Origin: CAIWHR01 sp963809965
GTDB taxonomy: Bacteria; Pseudomonadota; Gammaproteobacteria; Burkholderiales; Casimicrobiaceae
DNA length: 64,000 nucleotides
Direction of reading: 5' to 3'
Assembly: GCA_963809965.1 (NCBI GenBank)
Contig: CAWELU010000006.1
Location: 248,001 to 312,000 of the forward strand
Each line of letters begins with the position of its first letter. The first letter of the stretch is position 1. The notes under the pieces are model-generated. The model saw nothing but the letters and a program-made list of their open reading frames with translations. It was not told the origin of the DNA and did no database searches. Below, piece after piece: positions 17,528 to 26,696 of this stretch. A program made the translations under genes and the position numbers.

Positions 17528-18298
17528 GTGTCACTCTCGGGCTGGTGGCGCCGTGCGCGCCAGCATTTTTCGATCGACGCTCCGAGAATGGCGGTGCGCT
17601 CGCACCTGCCGTGGCCTTGGCGCGCGGTCGCCACCGTCGGGCTCCTGGTCACGGTCGCCGGCATGTGGTGGTGGGGTTTCGATTTCGGGCAGATCTTCGG
17701 CGGCCTCAATCGGAAGGAGGTCGAGTCCCGGATCGCGACCCTCCAGGCCGAAAACGCGAAGTTGCGAGACGAGGGCGCCCAGCTCGCCGCCAAGAGCGCG
17801 CAACAGGAAAGTGAAATCGGAATAATGACCGGCACGCAGGCCACGCTGTCCAAGCAGGCCCTCGAATTGCAGCGCGAGAACTCCCAGATCCGGGAGGAGC
17901 TTGTCTTCCTGCAGAAGCTCGTGGCCGACTCGAGCAAGCAGGTCGGCTTGTCGATCCAGCGCCTGATCGTCGAACCCGAGCGCGAAGACGCCTGGCATTA
18001 CAGCCTGCTTCTCGTGCGGGGGGGCAATCCCAAGGACGAGTTCGAAGGCCACCTGACGCTGCAGGTAGCGCTGCAACCCGCGCTGGCTGGAGGGTCCGCG
18101 ATGCGGCCGGTCATCCTGAGCTTGCCGGACGAACAGCCCGGCGCGGCGGCCGCGCTCAGGCTCAAATTCAAGTATTATCAGCGGCTTGAGGGGACGATCA
18201 TGGTTCCGAGGGGTGCCCAGGTGCGGTCGGTGACGGTCCGTGCGTTCGAAGTCGGCGAGCCGAGTCCGCGAGCCACGCGCAGCCTTGTAATCGCCTGA
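17528..18298 (+). CDS. Membrane-anchored coiled-coil protein (DUF6776-like)
   Basis: This 256-residue protein has one transmembrane span near residues 32-52 (AVATVGLLVTVAGMWWWGF). A coiled coil of about 80 residues follows (ESRIATLQAENAKLRDEGAQ onward), then a beta-rich C-terminal domain starting near WHYSLLLVRGGNPKDEF. This layout fits a family found next to argC or bactofilin genes in betaproteobacteria. GTG 17528 follows argC by 9 bp. A later ATG at 17588 would shorten the cytosolic tail. Its place before bactofilin suggests a shape or cell-envelope role, which is inference. Confidence 0.75.
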   Translation: MSLSGWWRRARQHFSIDAPRMAVRSHLPWPWRAVATVGLLVTVAGMWWWGFDFGQIFGGLNRKEVESRIATLQAENAKLRDEGAQLAAKSAQQESEIGIMTGTQATLSKQALELQRENSQIREELVFLQKLVADSSKQVGLSIQRLIVEPEREDAWHYSLLLVRGGNPKDEFEGHLTLQVALQPALAGGSAMRPVILSLPDEQPGAAAALRLKFKYYQRLEGTIMVPRGAQVRSVTVRAFEVGEPSPRATRSLVIA

Positions 18299-18308
18299 GG
18301 GAGGACCC

Positions 18309-18716
18309 ATGTGGGAGCGCAGGAAGCGTACGAAACCGCAGAAGCGCATCGGCAGTCTGATTGGCGAGGGCACCATCGTCAGCGGTGACGTCGCGTTCAC
18401 GGGCGGCCTGCGGATCGATGGCCACGTGCGTGGCAATGTCACGGCGGCGAACGGCGACCCCAGTACCCTGGTGGTAAGCGCGCAGGCGCGGATCGACGGC
18501 GAAATCCGCGTGTCGCATGTCGTGGTGAACGGTACGGTGAACGGCCCGGTCAGCGCCAACGACTATCTCGAGTTGCAGCCGAAGGCGCGCATCGCCGGCG
18601 ATGTGACCTACAGGACGCTCGAGATGCACGTCGGTGCCGTGATCCAGGGACGTCTGATCCATACCGAACCCGGGACGGCGTCAGTGGTCGAATTTAAGCG
18701 GGTGGTTTCCGAATGA
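18309..18716 (+). CDS. Bactofilin family cytoskeletal protein
   Basis: This 135-residue protein has the bactofilin beta-helix core with glycine-spaced repeats (IGEGTIVSGDVAFTGGLRID, GHVRGNVTA, ARIDGEIRVSHVVVNGTVNG, ARIAGDVTYRTLEM). Bactofilins polymerise without nucleotides and organise cell shape or polar complexes. It follows the coiled-coil membrane protein gene after 10 bp, which could supply a membrane anchor. The N-terminus is short and basic (MWERRKRTKPQKR). Confidence 0.9.
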   Translation: MWERRKRTKPQKRIGSLIGEGTIVSGDVAFTGGLRIDGHVRGNVTAANGDPSTLVVSAQARIDGEIRVSHVVVNGTVNGPVSANDYLELQPKARIAGDVTYRTLEMHVGAVIQGRLIHTEPGTASVVEFKRVVSE

Positions 18717-18749
18717 CGCAATCGAAATACCGGGGGTGCCAAACCCCGG

Positions 18750-18788
18750 CCGCAACCCTGACTGACCCTATCGGCGGCAGGGTTGCGG
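18750..18788. other. Intergenic hairpin between bactofilin and erpA
   Basis: CCGCAACCCTG (18750-18760) and CAGGGTTGCGG (18778-18788) form a perfect 11-bp stem with a 17-nt loop. There is no T-tract on either side, so a simple intrinsic terminator is unlikely. Confidence 0.5.
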
Positions 18789-18912
18789 CGAACCAGGGCC
18801 GGAATCGATAATGGGGCCGGGTTGAGTTGTTTGGATCGACATAGTGACCTGACCGCACGACACGCCGCGCTGAATCTGCTAACTTGACGCCACCCCATCA
18901 ACCGGAGCCAGC

Positions 18913-19263
18913 ATGAACTCGATGTCGGAAATGCCCGCCCCTCTCGTCTTCACCGACAGTGCCGCGGAAAAGGTGCGCAGCCTGATCGACGAGGAAGGAA
19001 ATCCCGAACTGAAGCTCCGCGTCTTCGTCACCGGAGGCGGCTGCTCGGGATTCCAGTATGGCTTCACCTTCGACGAAGTCGTCAACGAGGACGACACCGC
19101 CATGGAGAAGCATGGGGTCACGCTGCTGATCGACGCGATGAGCTATCAGTACCTCGTCGGTGCCGAGATCGATTACCAGGAGGGCCTCGAAGGTGCCCAG
19201 TTCGTGATCAAGAATCCGAACGCGACGACCACCTGCGGCTGCGGCTCGTCGTTCTCGGCCTGA
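18913..19263 (+). CDS. erpA: Iron-sulfur cluster insertion protein ErpA
   Basis: This 116-residue A-type carrier delivers Fe-S clusters to client enzymes. The three conserved cysteines are visible in TGGGCSGFQYGF and the C-terminal TTCGCGSSF. The opening FTDSAAEKVRSLIDEEGNP is typical of ErpA rather than IscA. The gene is monocistronic here, with its own terminator. In related genomes it lies beside anmK, whereas here a two-gene insert separates them. Confidence 0.95.
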   Translation: MNSMSEMPAPLVFTDSAAEKVRSLIDEEGNPELKLRVFVTGGGCSGFQYGFTFDEVVNEDDTAMEKHGVTLLIDAMSYQYLVGAEIDYQEGLEGAQFVIKNPNATTTCGCGSSFSA

Positions 19264-19285
19264 CGGTCTTTCGAGCGGCAACGAC

Positions 19286-19314
19286 AACGGGGCCCGCGGC
19301 CCCGTTTGTTTTTT
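19286..19314 (+). terminator. Terminator after erpA
   Basis: The perfect stem AACGGGGCC / GGCCCCGTT with a 3-nt loop is followed by TGTTTTTT. It ends erpA transcription and separates it from the next gene. Confidence 0.85.
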
Positions 19315-19348
19315 GGACACCGTACACGACGTACCACGGAGGGCTCGC

Positions 19349-21068
19349 ATGCAATCCACGGGCGCAAGAACGGTAGCCGAACTGGTCGCGGATTTCCTCC
19401 AGGCGCGCGGCGTCGATCGCGTGTTCGGGCTGCAGGGCGGGCACATCCAGCCGATCTGGGATCAGCTTGGGCAACGCGGCGTGCGCATCATCGACGTGCG
19501 AGACGAGGGCGCCGCCGTGCACATGGCGCACGCGCACGCTGCGATCACGGGCAGGGTCGGCGTCGCTATGGTCACCGCCGGCCCTGGCGTGACCAATTGC
19601 GTGACGGCGATCGCCAACGCGCAACTCGAGCGGGTGCCGGTGCTGCTTTTCGGCGGCTGCGCTCCGGTCGCGCAGGACGACATGGGCCCGCTGCAGGGGA
19701 TCGCCCACGTGGACATCATGCGCCCGGTGACGCGTGCGGCGCGCACGCTGCGAACGGCCGAAAACGTGCTGCGCGACATGGACAAGGCCTGGGCGACCGC
19801 CGCCGGTGACGGCAATCCACCGGGTCCCGTGTACGTCGAGATCCCGACGGACGTTCTGCGCCGCACCGTGCCGCCGAAGGTGGTGCTGCCCGAGTATTTC
19901 GTCCCGCACTCGGCACGGCGCATCCCGCCCGATCCCACCGACGTGTTGCGGGCCGCGAAGTGCATCGACGAGGCGCGCCGACCTGTCGTACTTACCGGGC
20001 GCGGCGCGATCGGAGCGGGGGCCGAGCTCGGACGCCTTCTCGACCGCACAGGCGCGCTCTATCTCGACACGCAGGAAAGCCGCGGCCTGGTGCCGCCAGC
20101 CCACCCATCCTTCGCCGGCGCGGTGCGCGCCCGGGCGATGCAGGAGGCCGATCTGGTGCTCGTCGTCGGCCGCAAGCTCGATTACCAAACCGGATACGGC
20201 TCCCCCGCGGTGTGGCCAAATGCGCGCTTCCTGCGCATCGGTGACAACGCGGAGGAGTTGCGCGAGAACCGGCGCGGCGAGGTCGAGCTCTTCGCGCACC
20301 CGGGGCTCGCGCTCGGCGCGCTCGCGGACGCGGTTTCCGGCCGGGCTCGAGTTCTGGACGCCGACTGGTGCGCGCAGCTGCGCGCCGAGCACGTTCGGCG
20401 CGCAGCGCGCCACGCGGAGTCGCTCGCCACAGCGCCGCCCGGCAAGGACGCGCACATGCACCCGAATCGGATATTCGCCGCCCTCAAGGAAGTGCTGTTG
20501 CCCGACGCTTTCACGATCGCGGACGGCGGCGACATCCTGAGCTTCGCGCGCATGGGCCTCGAAGCGCGCCATTACCTCGACTCGGGCGCCTTCGGGTGCC
20601 TCGGCGTCGGCGTGCCTTACGGGGTCGCGGCGGCGCTCGACTTCCCGGGCCGCCAGGTCGTCGTCGTCTCCGGCGATGGCGCGTTCGGGATCAACGCGAT
20701 GGAGATCGACTCGGCCAAGCGCCACGGCGCGAAGGTCGTGTTCATCGTCGCCAACAATGCAGCGTGGAACATCGAGCGGCTCGACCAGGAAATGAACTAC
20801 GGCGGCAGGGTCGTGGGCACGACGCTGCAGTGGGCCGACTACGCGATGATGGCACGGGCGTTCGGCCTGCACGGTGAACGGGTGACCGATCCGGCGCGGC
20901 TCGAAGGCGGCGCTCGAGGAGGCATTTGCGAATGCGCCGGCGCTGCTCGATGTCGTGGTGACGCAGTACGCAGTGTCCTCCGATGCGGGCAAGGGCCTGG
21001 GCTGGGTGCCGGAATTCCAGGCGCTGACGGCCTGGGATGACGCCGAGCGCGGGCGCCGCGCCTCGTGA
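19349..21068 (+). CDS. Thiamine-diphosphate enzyme, acetolactate synthase / 2-hydroxyacyl-CoA lyase-like, frameshifted near the 3' end
   Basis: The protein (about 572 residues after correction) has the three-domain fold of ThDP carboligases and decarboxylases. The catalytic glutamate lies in IIDVRDEGAAVHMAHA (about residue 50). VTAGPGVTNCVTA follows. The ThDP/Mg motif runs from GDGAFGINAMEIDSAKRHG to NNAAWN with the usual 24-residue gap. AMEIDSAKRHG resembles 2-hydroxyacyl-CoA lyase and oxalyl-CoA decarboxylase more than biosynthetic IlvB. One extra G near 20905 (GAAGGCGG, expected GAAGCGG) moves the last 50 residues out of frame. GGAGGG precedes ATG 19349. The next gene, an acyl-CoA ligase, overlaps the stop (GTGA), so the two likely act together. 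Confidence 0.8.
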
Positions 21069-22624
21069 CACCGTTGCTGACGGTCGCCGACATCGTCGCG
21101 ACCCACGCGCGCCTCTCGCCCGACAGGATCGGCGCGCGTGATTCGCGCCGCGCGCTCACGTTCGCGCAATGGAACGAGCGGGCAAGCCGGATTGCCAATG
21201 CGCTGCTCGGCCTCGGCCTCGGCAAGGGCGATCGCGTCGCCGTGCTCGCGTACAACTGCGTCGAGTGGATGGAGATCTATGTCGCGCTGGCGCGCGCCGG
21301 CCTGGTCGCCGTCCCGATCAACTTCCGGCTGGTGGCCGCCGAGATCGAGTACATCGTCACGCACTGCGAAGCGCGTGCGTTCATCGTCCAGCACGATCTC
21401 GTCGACCGCGTCGAGCCGGTCTGCAGCGAGCTGGGCATCGCGCCGGACCGCTTCATCCACTTCGGCGCCGGCGCGGCGCCCGGCGGCTGGCAGGACTACG
21501 AGACGATCACGAGCCGCGGCGCGCCTTCGGCGCCGGCGATCGTGGTCGCCCCCGAGGACACGTGGGCGCTGATGTACACGTCGGGCACCACCGGCCGCCC
21601 GAAGGGGGCGATCCGCAATCACGCCGGCAGCGCACTCATCTCGCTCGTGACCGCGCTCGACATGGGCTTTACGCGCGACGACGTCGCGCTGCTCGTGATG
21701 CCGATGTGCCATGCGAACTCGCTGTACTTCTCGTTCACGTTCACCTACCTCGGAGCGACGTGCGTAATCGACGACCGCGCGCACTTTTCGCCCGAGCACC
21801 TGCTGCAGACGCTTTCCGAACGGCACGTCACCTTCACGTCGCTCGTGCCGACGCACTACATCATGATGCTCGGGCTGCCGGCGGCGGTGAAGAAGCAATA
21901 CAACGTCGATCGCGTGAGCAAGCTGATGATCTCGTCGGCGCCGGCGCGACGCGAGACCAAGCTCGCGATCATGGAGCACTTCCGCAACTCGATGCTCTTC
22001 GAGCTCTACGGCTCGACCGAGGCGGGCTGGGTGACGCTGCTGCGGCCCGACGAGCAGCTGTCGAAGCTCGGTTCGGTGGGGCGCGAGTGGACCGGCACGG
22101 GACCCGTACGCCTGCTCGACACCAATGGCAAGGATGTCGCCGACGGCGAGATCGGCGAGCTCTATTCGCGCACGCCGTACGTCTTCGACGGCTACTGGAA
22201 GGAGCCCGGGAAGACGGCGGAGGCCTTCCGCGGCAACTGGTGCTCGGTCGGCGACGTTGCGAGGCGCGACGCGGAAGGCTATTTCTATCTCGTCGACCGC
22301 AAGAGCAACATGATCGTGAGCGGCGGCGAGAACGTCTACCCGTCGGAGGTCGAGAGCGTGCTCGCCGGCCACCCGGCCGTGAAGGACGTCGCCGTGATCG
22401 GCCTCCCCGATGATAAGTGGGGCGAGGCTGTGCATGCGGTCATCGTCCCGCACGCGGAGAGCACTGCGTCGCCGGACGAGATCCTCGCCTGGTGCAGGAC
22501 GCGGATCGCCGGCTACAAGCGGCCTCGCGCAATCCACTTCGTGACCGAGGCGGAGATTCCGCGGACGGCCACCGGCAAGATCCAGCACCGGGCGCTCCGC
22601 GCGAAGATGACGCAACTGCGATGA
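21065..22624 (+). CDS. AMP-forming acyl-CoA ligase
   Basis: This 519-residue ANL-superfamily enzyme activates a carboxylic acid to acyl-AMP and then acyl-CoA. Motifs are the P-loop YTSGTTGRPKGAI (about residue 175), FELYGSTEAGWVTLL, the hinge VDRKSNMIVSGGENVYPSEV and the catalytic lysine in IPRTATGKIQ near the C-terminus. GTG 21065 overlaps the TGA of the ThDP enzyme by 3 bp, so translation is probably coupled. A reasonable inference is that it makes the CoA thioester used or remade by the ThDP partner. The acid itself cannot be read from sequence. Confidence 0.9.
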   Translation: MTPLLTVADIVATHARLSPDRIGARDSRRALTFAQWNERASRIANALLGLGLGKGDRVAVLAYNCVEWMEIYVALARAGLVAVPINFRLVAAEIEYIVTHCEARAFIVQHDLVDRVEPVCSELGIAPDRFIHFGAGAAPGGWQDYETITSRGAPSAPAIVVAPEDTWALMYTSGTTGRPKGAIRNHAGSALISLVTALDMGFTRDDVALLVMPMCHANSLYFSFTFTYLGATCVIDDRAHFSPEHLLQTLSERHVTFTSLVPTHYIMMLGLPAAVKKQYNVDRVSKLMISSAPARRETKLAIMEHFRNSMLFELYGSTEAGWVTLLRPDEQLSKLGSVGREWTGTGPVRLLDTNGKDVADGEIGELYSRTPYVFDGYWKEPGKTAEAFRGNWCSVGDVARRDAEGYFYLVDRKSNMIVSGGENVYPSEVESVLAGHPAVKDVAVIGLPDDKWGEAVHAVIVPHAESTASPDEILAWCRTRIAGYKRPRAIHFVTEAEIPRTATGKIQHRALRAKMTQLR

Positions 22625-22708
22625 TTACGGCGGGCAAAGGAGCGCGAGTCGCACGCCGACAGCCATGGGGAACGCGGGCGTAAGCGACTTGGTCCGGCGG
22701 GCTCTCGG

Positions 22709-23812
22709 TTAGCGAGGATAGATCGCCCCGAGCACGCGCGGGCCACGCGCACCGGTGACCGCCGGAAGGTTTCCGGGCCGCCCCGCGAGTGCTTCCCGGG
22801 CGAGCCATGCGAAGGCGAGCGCCTCGACGTGGTCGACGGCCACGCCCTGCACCGCCGTGGTGGTCACCGTGCGCGGCGCAAGCTCGGCCTCGAGCGCGTG
22901 CATCAGCGCCAGGTTCCGCGCGCCGCCTCCGCACGCGAGGACCACCGAAGCCGGTGCACATTCGGCGCGGATCGCATCGGCGATCGTGCGCGCCGTCAGC
23001 GCCACGAGCGTCGCCTGGACGTCGGCCGGTGCCGTGCGTCGTCCGTCAAGCGCGGCGTCGAGCCATCGTGCGTCGAAGAGGTCGCGACCCGTGCTCTTCG
23101 GCGGTCGACGCGCGAAGTACGGCTCCGCGAGGAGTGAATCGAGCAACGACGCATCCACGCTGCCGGTGCGCGCCCACGCGCCGTCCACGTCGCACGTGCC
23201 GCCGCGATGCCGCGCATGCCAGGCGTCGAGCAGAACGTTGCCCGGTCCCGTATCGAAGCCGCGGACCGTGCCACCCGGAGGGAGGTCCGTGAGATTGGCG
23301 ATGCCCCCGATGTTGACGATGGCACGATGGACCGCGCCGCCGAAAAGCGCCGCGTGGAAAGCGGGCACCAGCGGCGCGCCCTCCCCGCCGGCAGCGATGT
23401 CGCGGCTGCGGAAGTCGCCGAGCACCGCGACCCCCGCGCGCTCCGCGACCCGAGCGGGATTGTTGAGCTGCAGCGTCCAACCCTGGTCGGGACGGTGCCG
23501 CACCGTCTGGCCGTGAACCCCGGCCGCGACGATGTCGGCGACGGCGATTCGGGCTGACTTCGCTGCCGCCACGATTGCGTCGGCGTACAGGTCGGCGAGC
23601 GCGTTGGCCGCCTGCGCCGCACGCGCGAGCTCGTCGTTTCCGGCGCGCTGCAGCCTGGCGAGCTCGTCGCGCAGGCCGGTGTCGAACGGAATCGCCGCCG
23701 CACCGAGAACCTCGCATGCCCGCCCCGACGCAGGCGCAAGATCGGCGACGACGGCATCGACGCCGTCGAGACTCGTGCCGGACATTACGCCGGCATAGAG
23801 CTCGCGGCGCAT
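22709..23812 (-). CDS. anmK: Anhydro-N-acetylmuramic acid kinase
   Basis: AnmK opens and phosphorylates 1,6-anhydroMurNAc during cell-wall recycling. The 367-residue protein starts MRRELYAGVMSGTSLDGVDAV and has GVHGQTVRHRP, DFRSRDIAAGGEGAPLVP, NIGGIANLT, GFDTGPGNVLLDAW and the CGGGARN nucleotide motif, all family hallmarks. ATG 23812 replaces the TTG nine bases upstream. It lies 23 bp after the M23 endopeptidase gene on the same strand, a conserved pair that links murein cleavage with recovery of its products. Confidence 0.94.
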   Translation of the reverse strand: MRRELYAGVMSGTSLDGVDAVVADLAPASGRACEVLGAAAIPFDTGLRDELARLQRAGNDELARAAQAANALADLYADAIVAAAKSARIAVADIVAAGVHGQTVRHRPDQGWTLQLNNPARVAERAGVAVLGDFRSRDIAAGGEGAPLVPAFHAALFGGAVHRAIVNIGGIANLTDLPPGGTVRGFDTGPGNVLLDAWHARHRGGTCDVDGAWARTGSVDASLLDSLLAEPYFARRPPKSTGRDLFDARWLDAALDGRRTAPADVQATLVALTARTIADAIRAECAPASVVLACGGGARNLALMHALEAELAPRTVTTTAVQGVAVDHVEALAFAWLAREALAGRPGNLPAVTGARGPRVLGAIYPR

Positions 23813-23835
23813 CGACGACAATGGGAGAGAGCGCG

Positions 23836-25173
23836 CTACTCGCTGGCGGCGACCAGCGAACCGGCGAGACCTCGAGCGAAGGCGAGTTGCGCGGCCGCCG
23901 GCCCGATCCGTGCAGCGAAGGCGGCGCGCTGCGCATGCGGCAGTGGCTCGCCGCTCGGCAGTGCGATGGTCAGCGGGTCGCGCTCCTCGGTACCCACACG
24001 GAATTCGAAATGCAGGTGCGGTCCGGTCGCCCAGCCCGTCTGCCCGACGTAGCCGATTACCTCACCCTGCGCCACGCGCGCGCCCGCCTTGAGACTCGGC
24101 GCAAAGCGCGACAGGTGGGCGTACAGCGTCGAGTACGCCCCTGCGTGCTGGAGCTGGATCACGTTGCCGTAACCGTTCTGCGAGCCGACGAACGTCACCT
24201 TTCCGCTCCCCGTCGCGCGTACCGGCGTGCCGACGGGGGCGGCGTAATCGACCCCCTTGTGCGCGCGCCAGGTCTGCAGGATCGGGTGGAAGCGGGCGCC
24301 GGAAAAGCCGGAGGTCACGCGCGAGAACTCCATCGGCGAGCGCAGGAACGTCTTGCTCATTGCCGCGCCGTCCTCGGCGTAGTAGGTCTCCCTGCCGTCG
24401 GCGTCACGCCAGAGGAAGGCGCGCAGCGTCCGGCCACCGTTCTCGAATTCGGCCGCGACAATCCGGCCCGGACCCATCGGCTCGCCATCGACATAGCGCA
24501 TTTCGTAGACGACGCGGAAACGGTCGCCCTTGCGCAGGTCATGGTAGAAATCGATGTCGCCCGCGAAGACGTCGGCGAGTTGCAGCGTGACGACGTCCGG
24601 CAACCCCGCGTCGTCGGCTGCCCCGAAAAGCGACGAGCGAATCTCGCCCGCAGCGACCTTCCAGCCCACCGCCGCCGGCGCCGCCTCGGTGGTGGCGACG
24701 AAACTCGTGCCGACACGCTCGATCGACAGCCGATCGCCTCTGGCGTTGATGAATCGCAGCGTCGAAAGCCGTCCTTCGGCATCGGTTTCGACGGTGATCG
24801 GCTTGCCCGGGCGAAGCTGGTAGACCGCGCGCGCTGTGGTATCGGCCCGCAGGAACGACAGCGCGGCGGGATCGTCCACACCGAGGCGCGCCAGCACGCT
24901 GCCGATCGTGTCGCCGCGCCTGATGCGTTCCTCGCGCCAGTAGCCGGCCTCGTCCTCGGCCACGGCCGCGAACGCCGGCAGCGCGAGTTGCCGCGACACG
25001 AGCCGGGTCGAGATCGGCTCGACCATGGTGCCGGGCGCCAGTCCGAACGCGGCAACCGCGGACATACCGAGGGTGGCGAGGGCGAGCCAATGCCCAGGCG
25101 CGAATCTCCGACCCGCCCGGGAGGCAATCGCGCGTGCGCTTTGCGCTAGAATTTGGCTTTTCTGTGCGACCAT
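23836..25173 (-). CDS. M23 family murein DD-endopeptidase (MepM-like)
   Basis: This 445-residue envelope protein has an N-terminal signal anchor (LALATLGMSAVAAFGLAPG, about residues 30-48), a LysM-like region (RIRRGDTIGSVLARLGV) and a C-terminal LytM domain. The zinc ligands are visible in RFHPILQTWRAHKGVDYAAP, then YSTLYAHLSRF and GPHLHFEFRV. It should cut cross-links in peptidoglycan to allow insertion of new material. It is divergent from tyrS and upstream of anmK, the standard betaproteobacterial order. Confidence 0.93.
   Translation of the reverse strand: MVAQKSQILAQSARAIASRAGRRFAPGHWLALATLGMSAVAAFGLAPGTMVEPISTRLVSRQLALPAFAAVAEDEAGYWREERIRRGDTIGSVLARLGVDDPAALSFLRADTTARAVYQLRPGKPITVETDAEGRLSTLRFINARGDRLSIERVGTSFVATTEAAPAAVGWKVAAGEIRSSLFGAADDAGLPDVVTLQLADVFAGDIDFYHDLRKGDRFRVVYEMRYVDGEPMGPGRIVAAEFENGGRTLRAFLWRDADGRETYYAEDGAAMSKTFLRSPMEFSRVTSGFSGARFHPILQTWRAHKGVDYAAPVGTPVRATGSGKVTFVGSQNGYGNVIQLQHAGAYSTLYAHLSRFAPSLKAGARVAQGEVIGYVGQTGWATGPHLHFEFRVGTEERDPLTIALPSGEPLPHAQRAAFAARIGPAAAQLAFARGLAGSLVAASE
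25147..25152 (+). promoter_or_regulatory. Probable -10 element for tyrS
   Basis: TAGAAT in GCTAGAATTTGG lies about 123 bp before the tyrS ATG, inside the first codons of the divergent endopeptidase gene. Confidence 0.4.
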
Positions 25174-25200
25174 GGGTAGGCAGCTTGCCAGCGGCCTGCC

Positions 25201-25206
25201 ATTCTA
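25201..25206 (-). promoter_or_regulatory. Probable -10 element for the M23 endopeptidase gene
   Basis: The minus strand reads TAGAAT, about 28 nt before the ATG at 25173. It is a placement typical of this window's genes and divergent from the tyrS element. Confidence 0.45.
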
Positions 25207-25274
25207 ACAAACCTCGCGCCAAGGCAGGGGATCGGGGAACCGGCCGCCCGACGGGCGATTCGGGACCTCGGCCC

Positions 25275-26549
25275 ATGACCGAGCCCGGCGCTCTCGTCCC
25301 GCCTTTCGCTCCACTGCCGGAAGATCCCGGGCGCCTCGGGAAGCCCATGCCGATCGACATCGAACACCAGCTCCTCGTCTTCAAGCGTGGCGCGGACGAG
25401 CTCCTGGTCGAGACCGAGCTCGCCGCCAAGCTGTCGCGCGGCAGGCCCCTGCGCATCAAGGAAGGCTTCGATCCGACCCGGCCGGACCTGCACCTGGGGC
25501 ATACGGTCCAGTTCAACAAGCTGCGGCAGCTGCAGGATCTCGGCCATCACATCATCTTCGTGATCGGCGACTTCACCGGAATGATCGGCGACCCCACGGG
25601 CCGCAATGTCACGCGCCCGGCGCTCGATCGCGACGAGATCGAGGCCAACGCCAAGACCTACACCGACCAGGCTTTCCTGATCCTCGACCGGGCGAAGACC
25701 GAGGTCGCGTTCAATTCGACCTGGCTGCTGCCGCTGGGCGCCGACGGCATGATCCGGCTCGCGGCGAAATACACGGTCGCGCGGATGCTCGAACGCGACG
25801 ATTTCGGAAAGCGCTACCAGGGCGGACAGCCGATCGCCATCCACGAGTTCCTCTATCCGCTGGCCCAGGGCTACGACTCGGTCGCGCTCAAAGCCGATCT
25901 GGAGCTCGGCGGCACCGACCAGAAGTTCAACCTGCTCGTCGGTCGCGAGCTGCAGCGCCATTACCGGCAGGAGCCGCAGTGCATCCTGACGCTGCCACTG
26001 CTCGAGGGGCTCGACGGCGTGAACAAGATGTCGAAGTCGCTCGACAACTACGTTGGAATCACCGAAGCGCCCAACGCAATCTTCGGCAAGCTGATGTCGA
26101 TCTCGGACGAGCTCATGTGGCGCTATTACGAACTGCTGTCGTTTCGCCCGCTGCAAGACGTGGCGAAGCTCAAGCGAGAATGCAGCGAAGGGCGCAACCC
26201 GCGCGACGCCAAGGTCGCGCTGGCGCAGGAAATCGTCGCGCGGTTCCACTCGCAGGCCGCCGCGGACCACGCGCTTGCGGAGTTCGAGGCGCGCTTCCGT
26301 CAGGGCGCACTGCCGGAGGACATGCCGGAGGTGGCGCTCGCAACCGTGGGCGCGGGATTGCCGATCGCGCAGCTCGCGAAACAGGCGGGGATCGTCGATT
26401 CGACCTCCGAGGCGCTGCGTCTGATCGCGCAGCGGGGGCTCAAGGTCGATGGCGAGGTCGTCGCCGACAAGAGCCTGACGATTGCGGCCGGCTCGACGGT
26501 GGTGGTCCAGGCGGGAAAGCGGAAGTTCGCTCGGGTCACCGTCCGCTGA
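25275..26549 (+). CDS. tyrS: Tyrosyl-tRNA synthetase
   Basis: The 424-residue class I synthetase charges tRNA-Tyr. It shows the HIGH-type motif in DLHLGHTVQFNKLRQLQ, GDFTGMIGDPTGRN, ELGGTDQKFNLLVGREL, KMSKS in NKMSKSLDNYVG, and a C-terminal S4 RNA-binding domain (EALRLIAQRGLKVDGEVV). ATG 25275 is used; ATG 25349 (MPIDIEHQLLVFKRG) is the main alternative. The insertion-lacking, HLGH form is the TyrS type common in proteobacteria. Confidence 0.95.
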   Translation: MTEPGALVPPFAPLPEDPGRLGKPMPIDIEHQLLVFKRGADELLVETELAAKLSRGRPLRIKEGFDPTRPDLHLGHTVQFNKLRQLQDLGHHIIFVIGDFTGMIGDPTGRNVTRPALDRDEIEANAKTYTDQAFLILDRAKTEVAFNSTWLLPLGADGMIRLAAKYTVARMLERDDFGKRYQGGQPIAIHEFLYPLAQGYDSVALKADLELGGTDQKFNLLVGRELQRHYRQEPQCILTLPLLEGLDGVNKMSKSLDNYVGITEAPNAIFGKLMSISDELMWRYYELLSFRPLQDVAKLKRECSEGRNPRDAKVALAQEIVARFHSQAAADHALAEFEARFRQGALPEDMPEVALATVGAGLPIAQLAKQAGIVDSTSEALRLIAQRGLKVDGEVVADKSLTIAAGSTVVVQAGKRKFARVTVR

Positions 26550-26589
26550 CGACCGAATGGGAATGCTGCGAAGCACAACGCGGTCAGCG

Positions 26590-26637
26590 TTGACAGGAGC
26601 AGCTTAACCCTGTTCAATTGGTCAGGCCACTTGACCA
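26590..26637 (+). promoter_or_regulatory. Promoter and palindromic operator of the TRAP transporter operon
   Basis: TTGACA at 26590-26595 is a consensus -35, and GTTCAA 17 bp later is a weak -10. Overlapping and following it is TGGTCA (26619-26624), inverted as TGACCA (26632-26637) with a 7-bp spacer. Such TGGTCA/TGACCA palindromes are typical of GntR-family regulators. No such regulator gene lies in the window. Confidence 0.55.
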
Positions 26638-26696
26638 GAGCGCCGCCCCCGACGGACAAAGAAGGCGCGAGCGGAATCCCACCAACGGAGGAAACA

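Noticed and set aside
19208..22615. A 1135-codon open frame on the minus strand opposite the ThDP and ligase genes
   Set aside because: It is an antisense shadow of high-GC coding DNA. It has no recognisable domain, is rich in Arg, Asp and His, and runs against two well-supported genes.
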